Shown one piece after another: positions 36,669-44,548 of a DNA stretch of 64,000 bases; within the stretch, counting starts at the first letter, position 1, and the number at the start of each line of letters is the position of its first letter. Made by a program: the position numbers and the translations under genes. The DNA comes from Euryhalocaulis caribicus. GTDB taxonomy: Bacteria > Pseudomonadota > Alphaproteobacteria > Caulobacterales > Maricaulaceae. Under the pieces are notes generated by a model, which saw only the letters and a program-made list of their open reading frames with translations, had not been told where the DNA came from and made no database searches. The stretch lies in contig NZ_ASJA01000004.1 of assembly GCF_000412185.1 (NCBI RefSeq), forward strand, positions 1 through 64,000, in the 5' to 3' direction.

Positions 36669-37540
36669 TCGGGCGCATTTCCTTCAATCGTGTCGGCCAG
36701 CGCCGCGCAGACCTCCAGAAGGTCCGGCAGCGGGCGGCCCAGTATGGCTTCGGCGCGGCGCACATCCAGCCCTAGGCTCAAGGCGCGCGGCGGCGTCATC
36801 CCCCGCGCCGTTCCGCGCTCCGCCCAATCAAGAACGATTCCCATCGCTGCGGCGAGGTCGTGAACAAACTCCCATTTGGAGGACACGTCGCTGGACGCCA
36901 CGTTCAGCACGCCCGACGCCCCCGCCGCGTGCAGATCCAGCACGGCCGCGGCCAGCGACTCCGCATCAATGGTGGAGGTGAAGAAATCCTCGAACAGGGT
37001 CAGGCGGCGGCGCTCGCGGATGGAGGCGGCGGCCCAGTCGGCGAAAGTCGGCGTCTCGCGGCCCGGATTATGGCCGGTCACATTGGTCCGCACGACCAGC
37101 GCGCCGGGCGCTTCCAGCGCGTATTCCTCGCCGGCAAACTTCGATCGCGCATACTCGTTCAGCAGCGTGACCGGCGCGTCCTCGTCATGGGCCGCGTCGC
37201 CATCGCCGTCGAAATAATGGTCCGTGGAAATCTGGATCAGCGCCCCGCCGGTCTCCCGGCTCCAGCGGGCCAGATCGCCCACCGGCGCGGCGTTCACCGC
37301 ATGCGCCAGCTCCGGGTCCGCCTCGCAGGCTTTCAGATCCACGATGGCGGCGGAATTGATAATCCCGTCCGGCTTCACCGCTTCCAGCGCGCCGGAAAGC
37401 CAGTTCGCCTGGCGAATATCGACGGGAAGGTCCGCCCCGCGCCGGGCCGCGGTGACCACGGAGTCGCCGCGCTGGCGGATTTCGGCGCTGATGGCCCGGC
37501 CGAGGGTCCCCGACCCTCCAAGGACGAGCCACCGCTTCAC
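36566..37540 (-). CDS. RmlD-like NAD-dependent sugar epimerase/reductase
   Basis: This 324-aa Rossmann protein begins MKRWLVLGGSGTLGRAI. It has the QISTDHYFDG segment (a T-D-x-x-F motif) and an NEYARSKFAGE active site (Y-x-x-x-K), as in dTDP-4-dehydrorhamnose reductases. Its substrate here may be an intermediate of the flagellar sugar. The last 30 or so residues (NSKSMAGRSRGARR...) run through the start of the synthase gene in another frame and look non-native, so the true end or a frameshift is uncertain. Its start overlaps the upstream gene by 4 nt. Confidence 0.85.
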   Translation of the reverse strand: MKRWLVLGGSGTLGRAISAEIRQRGDSVVTAARRGADLPVDIRQANWLSGALEAVKPDGIINSAAIVDLKACEADPELAHAVNAAPVGDLARWSRETGGALIQISTDHYFDGDGDAAHDEDAPVTLLNEYARSKFAGEEYALEAPGALVVRTNVTGHNPGRETPTFADWAAASIRERRRLTLFEDFFTSTIDAESLAAAVLDLHAAGASGVLNVASSDVSSKWEFVHDLAAAMGIVLDWAERGTARGMTPPRALSLGLDVRRAEAILGRPLPDLLEVCAALADTIEGNAPEWNGTNNSKSMAGRSRGARRPILSPILPLRMTGS

Positions 37541-38322
37541 GCCGCCGGCTCCAGCGTCTTGCGCGCCGTGGTCAGGGTCGCCTTTGCGCCGGCTGTCAGC
37601 CGCGCCTCGTCCACCCGGCCTTCATTGGCGTTCAGCAGATGCGCGTTATCCATGCAGAAGCGGATCAGGGCCGGCGCGCTGACCGTCGCCGCGGCCTCCC
37701 CCAGCGCCGCGTAGATATCGCGGCACAATTGCAGGTCTTCCGGGTAATCCAGCGTCCAGCGCAGACGCTCGCCCCCCTCCCCGGGGCCGAGCAGCGCGGC
37801 GCGGACCAGATTGGGATTGGTCCGCAGCCATGGCGTTACGTGTTCGCGGTCATAGGGGTCATGCGCTTTCCGGTCAGCCTCATGCAGAAGCGCGGCCGGA
37901 AAGATGTCGCAGTCCAGCCCGTGCGGAAATCTCGGCGGCATGTTGTTGCAGGCGTAATCGGCGCGGGAACTGGCCAGCAATTGCGCCGTCTCGCCGCAAA
38001 TCTGCGGATCAATGAACGGACAGTCGGAGGTCACGCGCATCACGGTCTCCGCGTCCGCCTCGCGCGCCGCCCTGGCGTAGCGCGACAGCACGTCCTTTTC
38101 GGACCCGCGGGAAACAAAATAACCCTTGTCGGCGGCGAACTCGGCCAGCTCGTCATCGTCTTCGATGTCGGGAATGGCGGCGACCACCAGGTCCGCGCCG
38201 GGAATTTGCCTGCAACGGTCGAGACACCGCTCCAGCGCGGTTTTCGCGCCCAGCATTTCCAGAATCTTGCCCGGAAGCCGGCTGGACCCCGTGCGGGCCT
38301 GAACGATAACGGCGAAGCTCAC
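37537..38322 (-). CDS. SpsF/NeuA-type cytidylyltransferase family protein
   Basis: This 261-aa nucleotidyltransferase begins MSFAVIVQARTGSSRLPGKI, the classic SpsF/NeuA start. It has VMRVTSDCPFIDP with the metal-binding aspartate, and LRWTLDYPEDL near the C-terminus. It probably activates the acidic sugar with CMP (PseF role) so it can be moved to flagellin. SpsF-like members also occur in other surface-sugar pathways. It is the first gene of a leftward four-gene run and is divergent from pseB. Confidence 0.87.
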   Translation of the reverse strand: MSFAVIVQARTGSSRLPGKILEMLGAKTALERCLDRCRQIPGADLVVAAIPDIEDDDELAEFAADKGYFVSRGSEKDVLSRYARAAREADAETVMRVTSDCPFIDPQICGETAQLLASSRADYACNNMPPRFPHGLDCDIFPAALLHEADRKAHDPYDREHVTPWLRTNPNLVRAALLGPGEGGERLRWTLDYPEDLQLCRDIYAALGEAAATVSAPALIRFCMDNAHLLNANEGRVDEARLTAGAKATLTTARKTLEPAA

Positions 38323-38374
38323 GTGTCTCGCCCCCCTTGGTCTGGAGACGAAACAGACATTACAGGCGTGCGGC

Positions 38375-38389
38375 CTAATGAGCCGTTAA
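38375..38389. promoter_or_regulatory. Candidate CtrA site in the pseB divergent region
   Basis: CTAA-TGAGCCG-TTAA fits TTAA-N7-TTAA with one mismatch, and the right half extends to TTAACC. It lies in the 125-bp gap between the cytidylyltransferase gene and pseB. Inference from pattern only. Confidence 0.45.
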
Positions 38390-38447
38390 CCAAAACCGGT
38401 CAGTTTCGACCCTGAAAACGAATCCGTCGAAGGGGACGACCCGATCC

Positions 38448-39530
38448 ATGACCGCCGAAACGGACCAAGCCAGCGCCGAGCGCAAGCTGGAAGCCCTCAT
38501 CTCGCGCCGCGATTTCCGCGCCCCGCGCGCCGACCTCAACGGCAAGACCATTCTTGTCACCGGGGGCACCGGCTCTTTCGGGCACAAATTCGTCGAGACC
38601 GTGGTCTCCGAATACAAGCCCAAGAAACTGATCATCTTCTCCCGGGACGAGCTGAAGCAATACGAGATGGCTCAGCGTTTCCCCGTCGAGACCTATCCCT
38701 TCATGCGCTATTTCATCGGCGACGTGCGGGACGTCTCGCGCCTGACGCAGGCGATGCGCGACGTTGATATCGTCGTCCACGCCGCGGCGCTGAAACACGT
38801 CCCCATCGCCGAGTACAATCCGTTCGAGTGCATCAAGACCAATGTCATGGGAGCCGAGAACGTGGTCCGCGCCGCCATCCAGGCCGGCGTGAAACGCGTC
38901 TGCGCGCTGTCCACGGACAAGGCCGCCAATCCGGTCAATCTCTACGGCGCCTCGAAACTGGCCTCGGACAAGATCTTCACCGCCGCCGAACATATGGGCG
39001 GCGCCGGCGGGCCGGTCTTCTCGGTCGTACGCTACGGCAATGTCATGGGCAGCCGCGGCTCGGTCGTGCCTTTCTTCCGCAAGCTGATCGCGGAGGGCGC
39101 GGACTCCCTGCCCATCACGGACGCGCGCATGACCCGCTTCTGGATCACGCTGGAGCAAGGGGTGAATTTCGTCCTCTCCAGCCTGGAGCACGCCAAGGGC
39201 GGCGAAATCTTCGTGCCGAAAATCCCGTCCATGACCACGGTGGAGCTGGCCAAAATCCTCGCCCCGTCGCTGGAACAGAAAATCATCGGCATCCGGCCGG
39301 GCGAAAAGCTGCACGAGACGATGGTGCCGGAAGACGACGGCCGCTGGACCGTGGAGATCGAAGACCGCTACGTCATCCTGCCGGCCTTCTCGCCGGAGAA
39401 GAAACAGGCATGGCTGGCCGACGGCGCCACGGAAACGCCGGAGGATTTCTCATACTCCTCCGACACCAACCCGGAACGCTTCGACGCCCGCGCCCTGCAA
39501 GCCATGGTCGAGAAAAGCTACGCGGCCTGA
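38448..39530 (+). CDS. pseB: UDP-N-acetylglucosamine 4,6-dehydratase (inverting) PseB
   Basis: This 360-aa SDR starts the pseudaminic acid pathway by converting UDP-GlcNAc to the 4-keto-6-deoxy, C5-inverted sugar. The cofactor motif TGGTGSFG is at 38-45 and the PseB catalytic set S-T-D157-K158 ... Y166-x-x-x-K170 is intact. Compared with usual PseB there is an N-terminal extension of about 28 residues. The typical RPGEKLHETM tail is present. It is transcribed alone, divergent from the other sugar genes. PseC (aminotransferase) and PseG (hydrolase) are not in the window. Confidence 0.95.
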   Translation: MTAETDQASAERKLEALISRRDFRAPRADLNGKTILVTGGTGSFGHKFVETVVSEYKPKKLIIFSRDELKQYEMAQRFPVETYPFMRYFIGDVRDVSRLTQAMRDVDIVVHAAALKHVPIAEYNPFECIKTNVMGAENVVRAAIQAGVKRVCALSTDKAANPVNLYGASKLASDKIFTAAEHMGGAGGPVFSVVRYGNVMGSRGSVVPFFRKLIAEGADSLPITDARMTRFWITLEQGVNFVLSSLEHAKGGEIFVPKIPSMTTVELAKILAPSLEQKIIGIRPGEKLHETMVPEDDGRWTVEIEDRYVILPAFSPEKKQAWLADGATETPEDFSYSSDTNPERFDARALQAMVEKSYAA

Positions 39531-39706
39531 GCGGTCTTCATGCGGGCGGCTACATCCAGCGCCCGCGAGCCGATCCCGATGCTCATAACCACCCGGACGG
39601 GGAAATAGACCAGCGCCGGCAGGCCAAACAGCCGCCGCACGAACCCGTCCGGCATGACCGCGGCCGCGCTCAACCAGCCGAAGATCACCAAAGCCCCGCG
39701 CATCAT
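39518..39706 (-). CDS. Possible small membrane protein (62 aa)
   Basis: This frame of 62 codons gives a hydrophobic protein with two possible membrane stretches (residues about 5-20 and 25-47) and a short charged tail. It overlaps the 3' end of pseB by 13 nt on the opposite strand and shows no homology I recognise. Composition is compatible with a real short membrane protein, but support is limited to an open frame in an otherwise empty gap. Confidence 0.35.
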   Translation of the reverse strand: MMRGALVIFGWLSAAAVMPDGFVRRLFGLPALVYFPVRVVMSIGIGSRALDVAARMKTAQAA

Positions 39707-39765
39707 CCGCCCCCGCCATGCGGCGCAAACCCTATTGCGCCCGGACGCCCGGCCACCTCAATGCG

Positions 39766-39790
39766 AAAAGCCCGCCGTTTCCGGCGGGCC
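39766..39790 (-). terminator. Intrinsic terminator of flagellin gene 1
   Basis: On the minus strand GCCCGCCGGAAACGGCGGGC forms an 8-bp GC stem followed by TTTT, 33 nt past the flagellin stop. This is a standard Rho-independent terminator. Confidence 0.8.
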
Positions 39791-39822
39791 CTTCATCATG
39801 ACTACGCTGTCTGTTGAGCGGG

Positions 39823-40659
39823 CTATCCGCCGCCGAACAGGGACAGGATGATCTGCGGCTGGCTGTTGGCGATGGAGAGCGCCTGAACGCCCAGCTGCTG
39901 CTTCACCTGCAAGGCCTGCAACTTGGCGCTTTCCTTGGCCAGATCCGCGTCGACCAGATTGCCCACGCCCACTTCCAGCGAGCCTTTCAGCTTGTCGACG
40001 AAGGAGTTGTGCGCCTCGATCTTCTTGAGGTCGGAGCCGAGATTGGCCAGCGCCTGGTTCACATTGTCCAGGCTCGCCTTGATCTGGGAGACCGCCTCGG
40101 TCGCCAGCGTCACGGTTCCAAGACTTGCCGAGGAGGACAGGGAAATGATGGAGCCGGAGAAGGTGAAGTCCTGCGTCTTCAGCGTCAGCGTGCGCGCAGC
40201 GTCCGCATCGGCCAGGAATTCAATGCCGCCGGAGATCGACCCGTCCAGAATGTTCGCGCCGTCAAACTCGGCGTTCTGGATGATGACATTGATCTGGTCG
40301 ATCAGCGCCTTGAAGTCGGCGTTATAGGCTTCGCGGCTGAACGTATCCAGGGACGGGTCCATGGCGGCTGTCGCCTTTTCCCGCATTTCCACCAGCAGGT
40401 CGGAGATGCTCTCCCCCGCCGCCAGCGCGATATCGGAAATGGAGTTCGCCCGGTCCAGGCTCGTCGAAACGGCGTTCAGCGCCCCCGTATCGGCGCGCAT
40501 CCCCTGCGCGACGGCGTAAACGGCGGCGTTGTCTTTCGCGCCAGATACTTTGAGGCCCGTATTGATGCGGTTTTGCGCCTGCTCAAGATCAACATTGGTC
40601 TTGTTCAAATTCTGCAGGGCGATCAGCGCCGACTGATTTGTGTGAACGCTAAGTACCAT
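39823..40659 (-). CDS. Flagellin 1 (short, D0/D1 type)
   Basis: This 278-aa flagellin contains only the conserved N- and C-terminal domains, with no variable D2/D3 insert, as in Caulobacter. The N-terminus has the NQSALIALQNLNKTN segment and the C-terminus AKLQALQVKQQLGVQALSIAN. The short serine-rich middle offers possible O-glycosylation sites. The ATG at 40659 follows GGAGCAGGA. It is the most divergent of the three copies and lies 45 nt from a strong sigma-54 promoter. Confidence 0.95.
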   Translation of the reverse strand: MVLSVHTNQSALIALQNLNKTNVDLEQAQNRINTGLKVSGAKDNAAVYAVAQGMRADTGALNAVSTSLDRANSISDIALAAGESISDLLVEMREKATAAMDPSLDTFSREAYNADFKALIDQINVIIQNAEFDGANILDGSISGGIEFLADADAARTLTLKTQDFTFSGSIISLSSSASLGTVTLATEAVSQIKASLDNVNQALANLGSDLKKIEAHNSFVDKLKGSLEVGVGNLVDADLAKESAKLQALQVKQQLGVQALSIANSQPQIILSLFGGG

Positions 40660-40703
40660 GGTCCTGCTCCCACTAAAGGCGAACGTAGTCTTCCCGCCCA
40701 CGG

Positions 40704-40721
40704 AGCAATGGCCGTGCCAAG
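40704..40721 (-). promoter_or_regulatory. Sigma-54 promoter of flagellin 1
   Basis: On the minus strand TTGGCACGGCCATTGCTC matches the -24/-12 consensus (TGGCACG-N4-TTGC) with GG-N10-GC spacing. The predicted leader is about 35 nt. A GGTTAA-N9-TTAACC palindrome lies just upstream. Confidence 0.82.
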
Positions 40722-40860
40722 GTTAATCGATATCCTTAACCTCAATAATTTCAGTAACTTGGATAAAACAACGCCGCGCATTGCCAGAATGCGCGGCGGT
40801 CAGTGCGGCAATAAATGTCTGCTGATCCGGCAGTTTTGACCGACCCGGCGGCCTTGACCG

Positions 40861-41238
40861 TCAGACTTTCCGGTCGACGATCTGCCCGTCCAGCCCGCGG
40901 AAGAATTCCGACAGCTTCAGCATGTCTTCCCGCGGCCACTGGCGAAGCTGCTCGCCCGTCTCGCGGTTTATGATGCGATAGACGAAAGCGCCTGTCGCTT
41001 CGTCTTCGTCGATCATCAGCTGGGCTTCGAGGTTCAGCGCGGCCCGGATTTTCTCCTGGAACTCGCGGTGACGGCGCTCCTGGTCCTGATCGTCCGCCCG
41101 GCGGACAATCTCGACATCAGAGGCGTAACGCGGCGGAACGATCCGCTTGTCGTCGCCCTGGGCCGTCTCTTCACGCTTTTCGGATTTCGCCGAAGGCGCG
41201 GCAATCAACGGCGTAACGGGTGATATTTCGCCATTCAT
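40861..41238 (-). CDS. flaG: FlaG family flagellar protein
   Basis: This 125-aa protein has an unstructured N-terminus and the FlaG C-terminal domain: AQLMIDEDEATGAFVYRIIN, then RETGEQLRQWPREDMLKL. FlaG affects filament length and often sits beside flagellin genes; the mechanism is not fixed. It lies between flagellins 1 and 2 on the same strand. I see no sigma-54 element in front of it, so it may be reached by read-through from flagellin 2. Confidence 0.85.
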   Translation of the reverse strand: MNGEISPVTPLIAAPSAKSEKREETAQGDDKRIVPPRYASDVEIVRRADDQDQERRHREFQEKIRAALNLEAQLMIDEDEATGAFVYRIINRETGEQLRQWPREDMLKLSEFFRGLDGQIVDRKV

Positions 41239-41324
41239 GACACCACACGGCCGGTCCCGGACCGGCTCCTTCCACTTGTCAAAGCGCTAGGGATCACTTC
41301 GTACGCGGCCGGCTTCGGCCCGGA

Positions 41325-41365
41325 AAAATGGAGTCGGCGGGAGCTGGACCCCTCTAGCTCCCGCC
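41325..41365 (-). terminator. Intrinsic terminator of flagellin gene 2
   Basis: Perfect 10-base arms (GGCGGGAGCT and AGCTCCCGCC) with a 10-base loop are followed on the minus strand, six bases later, by TTTTT. It begins 19 nt past the flagellin 2 stop. Confidence 0.78.
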
Positions 41366-41383
41366 TCTCCGTGGAGCTTCCGT

Positions 41384-42211
41384 CTAGCGGAAGAGACCCA
41401 GAAGCGTCGACGGCGCCTGGTTGGCGATCGACAGGGCCTGAATGCCCAGCTGCTGCTTGACCTGCAGCGACTGAAGCTTGGCGCTCTCTTTGGCCAGGTC
41501 GGCGTCCACAAGGTTGCCGATACCGGTTTCCAGAGAGTCGGACAGCTTGGTCACGAAGGTGGAGTGGATCTCCAAAGACTTCGAGCCCGTGCCCAGGCGG
41601 GCCAGGGAGCTGTTGAGGTTATCCAGCGAGGTTTCGATGGCCGTAACCGCCGCGCTCGCGTCAGTTGTCGTGTCGATGGAGTCGGACGCGCCAAGCGTCA
41701 CAACCGAACCCGACAGAGACATGTCTTCGGAGCCAACGGTGATGGTGTTGGAGCCATCAGCGTTCGCAAGAGCGACGAAACCGCCCGTGGCAGAACCGTC
41801 GATCAGATTCGTGCCGTTGAATTCGGCGTTGGAAACGATCGTGCCGATCTGATCACGCAGCGCCTCGAAGTCCTCGTTGAGGGCGTCGCGGCTGGCCGTA
41901 TCCAGAGACTCGTCGGAAGCCGCCAGGGCTTTCTCTTTCATCTGGATCAGCAGATCAGAAATTGCTTCGCCGCCGGCCATGGCGACATCAACGGTCGAAA
42001 CCGCACGGTCCAGCGAGTTTTGAACGGCGCTGAAGCCGGCAACGTCCGAACGCATTTTCTGCGCAATGGCGTACACGCCGCCATTGTCCTTCGCGGACGC
42101 GACCTTCAGGCCGGTATTGATACGGTTCTGGGTCTGAGCCAGCTCCGAATTGGTGTTGTTGAGGTTTTGCAGGGCGATCATCGCGCCCGGATTCGTATTG
42201 ACAGTGACCAT
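41384..42211 (-). CDS. Flagellin 2 (short, D0/D1 type)
   Basis: This 275-aa flagellin is closely similar to flagellin 3: both start ...NTNPGA.ALQNL and end LQVKQQLGIQALSIANQAPS/Q. The central part (NADGSNTITVGSEDMSLSGS) is short and rich in Ser and Thr, giving likely glycosylation targets for FlmG. The ATG at 42211 is preceded by AAGGGAG. Near-identity with flagellin 3 suggests a recent tandem duplication. Confidence 0.95.
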   Translation of the reverse strand: MVTVNTNPGAMIALQNLNNTNSELAQTQNRINTGLKVASAKDNGGVYAIAQKMRSDVAGFSAVQNSLDRAVSTVDVAMAGGEAISDLLIQMKEKALAASDESLDTASRDALNEDFEALRDQIGTIVSNAEFNGTNLIDGSATGGFVALANADGSNTITVGSEDMSLSGSVVTLGASDSIDTTTDASAAVTAIETSLDNLNSSLARLGTGSKSLEIHSTFVTKLSDSLETGIGNLVDADLAKESAKLQSLQVKQQLGIQALSIANQAPSTLLGLFR

Positions 42212-42293
42212 TCTTGGTCTCCCTTCCGTCTTTTTGACAGTTCCCCGCGCTTTTTGCGCAGGGCAAGGGCCTTTTGCCCCCGCATCCTCCGTC

Positions 42294-42309
42294 GCAATGA
42301 CGGCGCCGT
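42294..42309 (-). promoter_or_regulatory. Sigma-54 promoter of flagellin 2
   Basis: On the minus strand AACGGCGCCGTCATTGC carries GG-N10-GC with a TTGC -12 element. It is weaker than the flagellin 1 site at -24. The leader would be about 70 nt. Confidence 0.65.
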
Positions 42310-42479
42310 TTTCTTTTTGCGAAAGGTTCGATTAACCAAGGACTTATAAATAGTTGAGTATATTGCGGTTTATATCGCGCCCTTCTCCGATTTCAGACAT
42401 GCGTCATCGACGGGTCGGTAAATTCGACCCGGCAAAAATTGCCTGCCCGGCAAGATTTTCTTGTTATCGGACCCATTTC

Positions 42480-42512
42480 AAAAAACGGCGGGGCCGCCGC
42501 GGAGGCGGCCCC
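42480..42512 (-). terminator. Intrinsic terminator of flagellin gene 3
   Basis: A 9-bp GC stem (GGGGCCGCC / GGCGGCCCC) with a 5-base loop is followed on the minus strand, within four bases, by TTTTTT. It begins 15 nt past the flagellin 3 stop. Confidence 0.82.
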
Positions 42513-42526
42513 GACGAGGCGCGAAC

Positions 42527-43363
42527 TTACTGGAAGAAGCCCAGGATGGATTGCGGCGCCTGATTGGCGATTGAAAGCGCTTGAATGCCCAGCTGCTGCT
42601 TTACTTGCAGTGCCTGCAACTTCGCGCTCTCCTTGGCCAGGTCGGCGTCGACCAGGTTCCCGATGCCCGTTTCCAGCTCGTCGCTCAGCTTGGTCGCGAA
42701 CGTGGCATGGATTTCCAGAGCCTTCGATTTCGTGCCCAGACGCGCAAGCGACTCGTTCACGTTCTCGAGCGAAGTATCGATCTGCGTCGCTATCGTGCTG
42801 GCGTCAGACGCGGTGCCAAACGAAGCCGTGCTCGAAAGCGTCACGATTGAGCCCGAGAGAGACATGTCCTCGGAACCGACCGTGATCGTGTTCGAACCTT
42901 CAGCGTTCGCCAGCGCCACGAAGCCGCCAGTCGTCGATCCATCGATCAAATTGACGCCGTTGAACTCGGCGTTCTCGACGATGGTCGCGATCTGATCGCG
43001 CAGGGCCTTGAAGTCTTCGTTGAGTGCGTCACGGCTTTGCGTGTCCAGCGACTCATCGGCGGCTCCAAGGGCCTTTTCCTTCATCTGGATGAGCAGATCG
43101 GAAATCGCCTCGCCCGCGGAAAGAGACACGTCGACCGTCGACTGACCACGGTCCAGCGATTGCTGAACCACGCCATAGCCGGCGACTTCGGCGCGCATCT
43201 TCTGGGCAATGGCGTAGATACCGCCATTGTCCTTCGCGGAGGCGACCTTCAGCCCGGTATTGATCCGGTTCTGAGTCTGCTCAAGCTCCATATTCGTCTT
43301 CGACAGATTCTGCAGGGCGACATACGCGCCCGGATTGGTGTTTACAGAATTGCTGATAGCCAT
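42527..43363 (-). CDS. Flagellin 3 (short, D0/D1 type)
   Basis: This 278-aa protein is the near-copy of flagellin 2, starting MAISNSVNTNPGAYVALQNL and ending IANQAPQSILGFFQ. The ATG at 43363 is preferred over an upstream start at 43453 because GGAAGGACC precedes it and it gives the standard flagellin start. A sigma-54 element lies about 80 nt upstream. Three adjacent flagellins, with flaF and flbT beside them, are typical of multi-flagellin alphaproteobacteria. Confidence 0.95.
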   Translation of the reverse strand: MAISNSVNTNPGAYVALQNLSKTNMELEQTQNRINTGLKVASAKDNGGIYAIAQKMRAEVAGYGVVQQSLDRGQSTVDVSLSAGEAISDLLIQMKEKALGAADESLDTQSRDALNEDFKALRDQIATIVENAEFNGVNLIDGSTTGGFVALANAEGSNTITVGSEDMSLSGSIVTLSSTASFGTASDASTIATQIDTSLENVNESLARLGTKSKALEIHATFATKLSDELETGIGNLVDADLAKESAKLQALQVKQQLGIQALSIANQAPQSILGFFQ

Positions 43364-43441
43364 TTTAGGGTCCTTCCATTCTGGAAAACGAGACCGGGAC
43401 GCTTTTGCGGCCGGCAGGGCATTTTGCACCGCCGCAAGGAT

Positions 43442-43459
43442 CGCAAACGTCATGCCGGT
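43442..43459 (-). promoter_or_regulatory. Sigma-54 promoter of flagellin 3
   Basis: On the minus strand ACCGGCATGACGTTTGCGA has GG-N10-GC spacing, GGCA at -24 and TTTGC at -12. The leader would be about 68 nt. Confidence 0.75.
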
Positions 43460-43587
43460 TTCCAGGCGGAAGACCGGCGGCCAAGTCCTTGAATTTCAGG
43501 AATTAATTACAGGCGACGCATACAGCGCGCAGGCGCGCGGCAAGTCTTGCCGGGCATGCGGGCGCTTTTCTGCCGGGCGGTCAGCGC

Positions 43588-43962
43588 CTAGTTGGCGCTG
43601 GAGCCGGGGGCCAGACCCTGCATTATGGTGCGGTTGATGTCGATCAGCGGCTCGAAATCGGCGCCCTGCTGCATCACGTCGCGCGAATATTTCCGCACGA
43701 ACATGGACAGCGAGATGATGCCGGCCCGCAGCTCCTTGGGCAGGCCGTTGGCCTCGTCCGCGCAATCGGTGGCCAGCGCCGACCAGACGCTGCGGTTCCA
43801 GGCCAGCGCCGCGGCGCGTTTCTGCATTTCTTCGCGCGGCGCCTGCGACGCCTCGATCAGCGACCGCGTTACCTGTCCGAACAGCCGGTATTCCGTATCG
43901 CGCGGGTTTTCGCTGCGCGTCGTGCTCGACTGATACGCTTTCTGATAGGCCTGAAGAGTCAT
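43588..43962 (-). CDS. flaF: Flagellin synthesis regulator FlaF
   Basis: This 124-aa helical protein begins [21 protein letters not shown] and has the Fla[17 protein letters not shown] and [16 protein letters not shown] segments. In Caulobacter FlaF works with FlbT to adjust flagellin production and is needed for flagellin secretion. It follows flbT by 3 nt, so the two are one transcription unit just upstream of the flagellins. Confidence 0.93.
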   Translation of the reverse strand: MTLQAYQKAYQSSTTRSENPRDTEYRLFGQVTRSLIEASQAPREEMQKRAAALAWNRSVWSALATDCADEANGLPKELRAGIISLSMFVRKYSRDVMQQGADFEPLIDINRTIMQGLAPGSSAN

Positions 43963-43965
43963 TCC

Positions 43966-44358
43966 CTACCCCTTGAGCCGCTCGTCTTCGTAGGTGATCA
44001 GCTTGCGGCAGCGCAGCAGCGCCTTGTACAGCTCGCCCGCCATCACGTCGCGGCTGACAGAAACGCACTCGGCGAGGATCTCCGGATTGCTCAGCGCATT
44101 CATGAACTCGGTCATGCGCAGCACGAAGTCGTCGTAATATTCCCCGCTGTTTGTGCTCTGGTTCAGATACATCATCATCACCGGGAAATAGATGCGCCGC
44201 GCCGGCGAAGTCGCCTCGCCCTGCTGCATGATGTCCTTCTCCCGAAGGACAGACGCCTTGTTCTGCAGAACCAGGTTCGCCCGGCGGTCCCCGTTCTGCA
44301 CGACCGCGCCGTTGAGAACGAACTTCTCGCCGGGTTTCAAAGACAGTTTCAAAGGCAT
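43966..44358 (-). CDS. flbT: Flagellin mRNA regulator FlbT
   Basis: This 130-aa protein matches FlbT: LKLSLKPGEKFVLNGAVVQNGDRR at the N-terminus and KDIMQQGEATSPARRIYFPVMMMY in the middle. FlbT is a post-transcriptional regulator acting on flagellin mRNA and coordinating it with filament assembly. It is divergent from flmG across a 190-bp gap that holds a CtrA box. Confidence 0.94.
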   Translation of the reverse strand: MPLKLSLKPGEKFVLNGAVVQNGDRRANLVLQNKASVLREKDIMQQGEATSPARRIYFPVMMMYLNQSTNSGEYYDDFVLRMTEFMNALSNPEILAECVSVSRDVMAGELYKALLRCRKLITYEDERLKG

Positions 44359-44470
44359 TGGCGGGGTCTCGGGTCTTTCTAGCCCACAGGGGCTTTCTGA
44401 ATTGCAATTTTGATCAAGAGGAATGAATGAAAACTTTAAACGAATTTGGAATTTACACGAACCCTCATGG

Positions 44471-44485
44471 TTAATCGGGCTTTAA
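44471..44485. promoter_or_regulatory. CtrA box between flbT and flmG
   Basis: TTAA-TCGGGCT-TTAA is an exact TTAA-N7-TTAA CtrA site, flanked by CATGG and CC so that both halves read TTAACC on one strand or the other. It is 64 bp from the flmG ATG and 113 bp from the flbT ATG, so it could control either or both. Confidence 0.75.
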
Positions 44486-44548
44486 CCGCCCGCCTCCAAT
44501 CTGCTTCGCGAATCCCTGATTTTCCGCGCCAGACGAGGGCCCTTCCAC

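Larger units (their letters stand above)
42212..42526. other. Regulatory gap between flagellins 2 and 3
   Basis: This 315-bp stretch holds no gene. It contains the flagellin 2 leader and sigma-54 promoter (42294-42309), an AT-rich zone with a GGTTAATCG half-site (near 42330-42340) that could be upstream activator DNA, and the flagellin 3 terminator (42480-42512). Confidence 0.75.
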
